Shown one piece after another: positions 13,374 through 15,055 of a DNA stretch of 15,055 bases. How positions within the stretch are numbered: the stretch's first letter is position 1; every line of letters begins with the position of its first letter. Location of the stretch: NCBI GenBank assembly GCA_021789355.1, contig JAJYJR010000067.1:1-15055 (forward strand), written 5' to 3'. A program made the position numbers and the translations under genes. The stretch is from Chloroflexota bacterium. Its GTDB lineage: Bacteria > Chloroflexota > Limnocylindria > Limnocylindrales > CSP1-4. Under the pieces are notes generated by a model. The model had not been told where the DNA came from, ran no database searches, and worked only from the letters and a program-made list of their open reading frames with translations.

Positions 13374-14654
13374 TCACGCCGCCGCGATCACGACCACGGC
13401 GCGGTCCCGGTACCCAGTGATCACGGTCGTGGGGCCGGCCAATGCCGCGTCGAGCCGCCGGTCACCGGTATCGACGAGCAGCGGCCGGCCGCCGAGGGAC
13501 GCGAGCTTGCCAGGCGTCGAGACGACGGTGATCGCATGGCGTAGGGCGCGCTCCAGCCCACCTCGATCGCTGCCGCAGTCGGCCGCCACCGCGGCCCATA
13601 TCACCGCCGACGATATCGGCTGGTTGCCACGCCCAAACAAGAACCCCTGGCCGCCGATCGGCGTCACGATGATTCGCAGGGGCCCGGCCGCCGCGAGCGC
13701 CAACAGCTGTCGTTCGCCGACGTCTTGCGCGACGAGGGACGGACCGCCGCTCGTCCACTCCACGACATCGATGCCAACCAGTGTCTTCGCGACGCCGAGC
13801 CGATCCGCGATGGCCCGAACGGTCGTCCCGGGACCGAGGATCCAGCGGACGCGCTGGTCCAACCCGTGAACCACCGACTCCGCGATGCCCCTCATGGACG
13901 CGGCATCGTCGGGAGGCGTGGGCGCCTTGCGGGCCTGCACCCGGGCGTCCTGGGGGACGCGGAGATAGCCAAACAGGATCGGCCGCACGTCGCCCCGCCG
14001 GTACGCGTCCTCGTCGAGGTCGAGCACCTCGCGTTCGACCGTTCGACGGCGCGCCGATGACAACCATGCGGCAGCGACGCGGCCAGCGGCCGTGGGACTC
14101 GTGGCGAAGACCGAGGACTGGATCTTCACGCCGGCTGGAATCCCGAGAACTGGCGGGCCGTCCCCGATCGCGACCTGCACATCCCGCGCGGTCCCGTCGC
14201 CGCCGGCGAACAGGAGGAGATCAACGTGATGGGCCGCGAGACGAGCCGCGATACGCGAGGTGTCCTCACCCGACGTCCGTGCGGGAAGCACGCCCGCGAC
14301 GACGACAAATCCCACACCATGCTGGTCCTGGTCGTCAGCGTCGGGCGCGGCGGGCGGCAGCCCTGCCTCGCGACCTGCTTCCTCGCCCATCGGTCCCGGG
14401 GCCACGATGAACAGCGGCGGCACGCTGCGGCGCGGCCACGACGACACCAGCGCGCGGAGCGCCTGGGACGCCTTCTGACTCGCCTCCGGGCGCGCGCCGA
14501 GCGCGGCCGCGCGCTCGGCAAGCCGCGGCCCGTCGGAGCCGTGGAGGCCGACGCGTCCCCCAAGGCCGGCGATCGGGTTGACGATCAGACCGACTCGGAC
14601 GCGCAGCCGAGACCCAAGGGCTGGACTCGGGCCGGCCGTCGGAGCCTCAGACAT
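13374..14654 (-). CDS. ATP-NAD kinase family protein (AcoX/COG3199-like)
   Basis: This 426-residue protein belongs to the ATP-NAD kinase/AcoX group. It has VGLIVNPIAGLGGRVGLHGS (21-40), the nucleotide-binding LLLFAGGDGTARDVQ with GGDG at 151-154, and PVLGIPAGVKIQSSVFA (168-184). A C-terminal region has GVAKTLVGIDVV, VTPIGGQGFLFGRGNQ and KLASLGGRPLLVDTGD. AcoX homologues occur in acetoin gene sets, and similar kinases accompany other catabolic operons; their reaction there is poorly settled. The ATG at 14654 overlaps the end of the GcvPB-like gene by 8 bp (ATGTCTGA), showing tight coupling. The frame runs open 60 codons further upstream, but that part is arginine-rich shadow of the GcvPB-like gene. 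Whether it phosphorylates NAD or another polyol is open. Confidence 0.85.
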   Translation of the reverse strand: MSEAPTAGPSPALGSRLRVRVGLIVNPIAGLGGRVGLHGSDGPRLAERAAALGARPEASQKASQALRALVSSWPRRSVPPLFIVAPGPMGEEAGREAGLPPAAPDADDQDQHGVGFVVVAGVLPARTSGEDTSRIAARLAAHHVDLLLFAGGDGTARDVQVAIGDGPPVLGIPAGVKIQSSVFATSPTAAGRVAAAWLSSARRRTVEREVLDLDEDAYRRGDVRPILFGYLRVPQDARVQARKAPTPPDDAASMRGIAESVVHGLDQRVRWILGPGTTVRAIADRLGVAKTLVGIDVVEWTSGGPSLVAQDVGERQLLALAAAGPLRIIVTPIGGQGFLFGRGNQPISSAVIWAAVAADCGSDRGGLERALRHAITVVSTPGKLASLGGRPLLVDTGDRRLDAALAGPTTVITGYRDRAVVVIAAA

Positions 14655-15055
14655 CGGCTCCGGAGGTCGGTGACGGGTGCTTCCGCTGGTACGCACGCCA
14701 TGTGACCGCCCAGTGATCGGGATCGTCGAACCACGACGGGTCGATCTGGTGGATGGTGCTGTCGTGCGGCGCGCTCCGCACCCGCTCCGGCAACGCGTAC
14801 GCCTCTGCGGCGACCGCGCGAAGCATCGCCGCATACTCGTCGAGGTCAGCCCGGGAATACGACTCGGTCGGCTCGAGGGTCATCGGTTCAGGCACGACAA
14901 ACGGGTGATGGCTCGTCCAGTAGTGGGCCCCGAAGTCCGCCATCCGGATCCCCAGCTCTTCACTGTGGATCCCGGTCGCCTCTGACAGATTCGCCCAGCT
15001 GTAGCGCACCTGTTCGATCCGCCGCCTCCCCGCGGCATACGGGACACCGACCCCC
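14647..15055 (-). CDS. gcvPB: Glycine dehydrogenase (decarboxylating) subunit 2, C-terminal part
   Basis: The frame runs in from the right edge and ends with TGA at 14647, giving 136 visible residues. RIEQVRYSWANLSEATGIHS, then RMADFGAHYWTSHHPFVVPE, TLEPTESYSRADLDEYAAML and HQIDPSWFDD closely follow the C-terminal domain of GcvPB-type P-protein. In the glycine cleavage system this subunit with GcvPA decarboxylates glycine on PLP and passes the aminomethyl group to lipoyl-GcvH. The PLP lysine lies in the missing part. The tail ending WRAYQRKHPSPTSGADV resembles an extended GcvPB subtype. It is the first visible gene of this operon; any gcvPA, gcvH or gcvT would lie beyond the right edge. A paralogue with another amino acid substrate is possible given the unusual partners. 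Confidence 0.85.
   Translation of the reverse strand, partial: GVGVPYAAGRRRIEQVRYSWANLSEATGIHSEELGIRMADFGAHYWTSHHPFVVPEPMTLEPTESYSRADLDEYAAMLRAVAAEAYALPERVRSAPHDSTIHQIDPSWFDDPDHWAVTWRAYQRKHPSPTSGADV

Overview
This is a high-GC bacterial window with GGAGG-type ribosome binding sites, frequent GTG starts, a Tat-type lipoprotein signal and IS110/IS481 elements. That suits a high-GC actinobacterium-like genome (Actinomycetota, perhaps Thermoleophilia). The lineage is inference only; there is no rRNA or other marker gene.

Left region (1-7587). The window opens in the C-terminal part of an IS110-type transposase, which lies against the 3' end of a ridA-type gene (minus strand). Next come an IclR-family regulator (minus) and a 430-bp divergent control region holding inverted repeats and a G-rich 15-bp tandem repeat. 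A plus-strand operon then encodes a family 3 amino-acid-binding lipoprotein, two HisM/GlnP-type permeases, a GlnQ-type ATPase, a SelA/DgaE-like PLP enzyme and a DapA/KDG-aldolase-like lyase. Read together, this is an uptake-and-breakdown module. An alpha-amino compound is imported, probably deaminated by beta-elimination on PLP, its enamine/imine cleared by RidA, and the resulting 2-oxo acid cleaved by the aldolase-like enzyme. IclR is the likely switch. The true substrate is unknown.

Middle region (7588-11269). This is a decayed mobile and defence-gene zone. It holds the last ~215 codons of a type I restriction hsdR gene, a precisely delimited and apparently intact IS481-family element (1177 bp, 29-bp perfect terminal inverted repeats, 6-bp CCTAGA target duplication), the first ~94 codons of an McrB-like restriction gene, and a frameshifted, N-terminally truncated DDE transposase remnant. 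Removing the IS leaves the hsdR stop about 113 bp before the McrB-like start, so a natural gene junction survives while both genes have lost their far ends.

Right region (11270-15055). A minus-strand operon enters from beyond the right edge. It encodes the C-terminus of glycine dehydrogenase subunit 2 (GcvPB-like), an AcoX-like ATP-NAD kinase-family protein overlapping it by 8 bp, an SDR oxidoreductase, and a class V aminotransferase-fold protein related to cysteine desulfurases but lacking the desulfurase cysteine. This looks like a second amino-acid-related pathway of unknown substrate.

I saw no tRNA, rRNA or CRISPR array.
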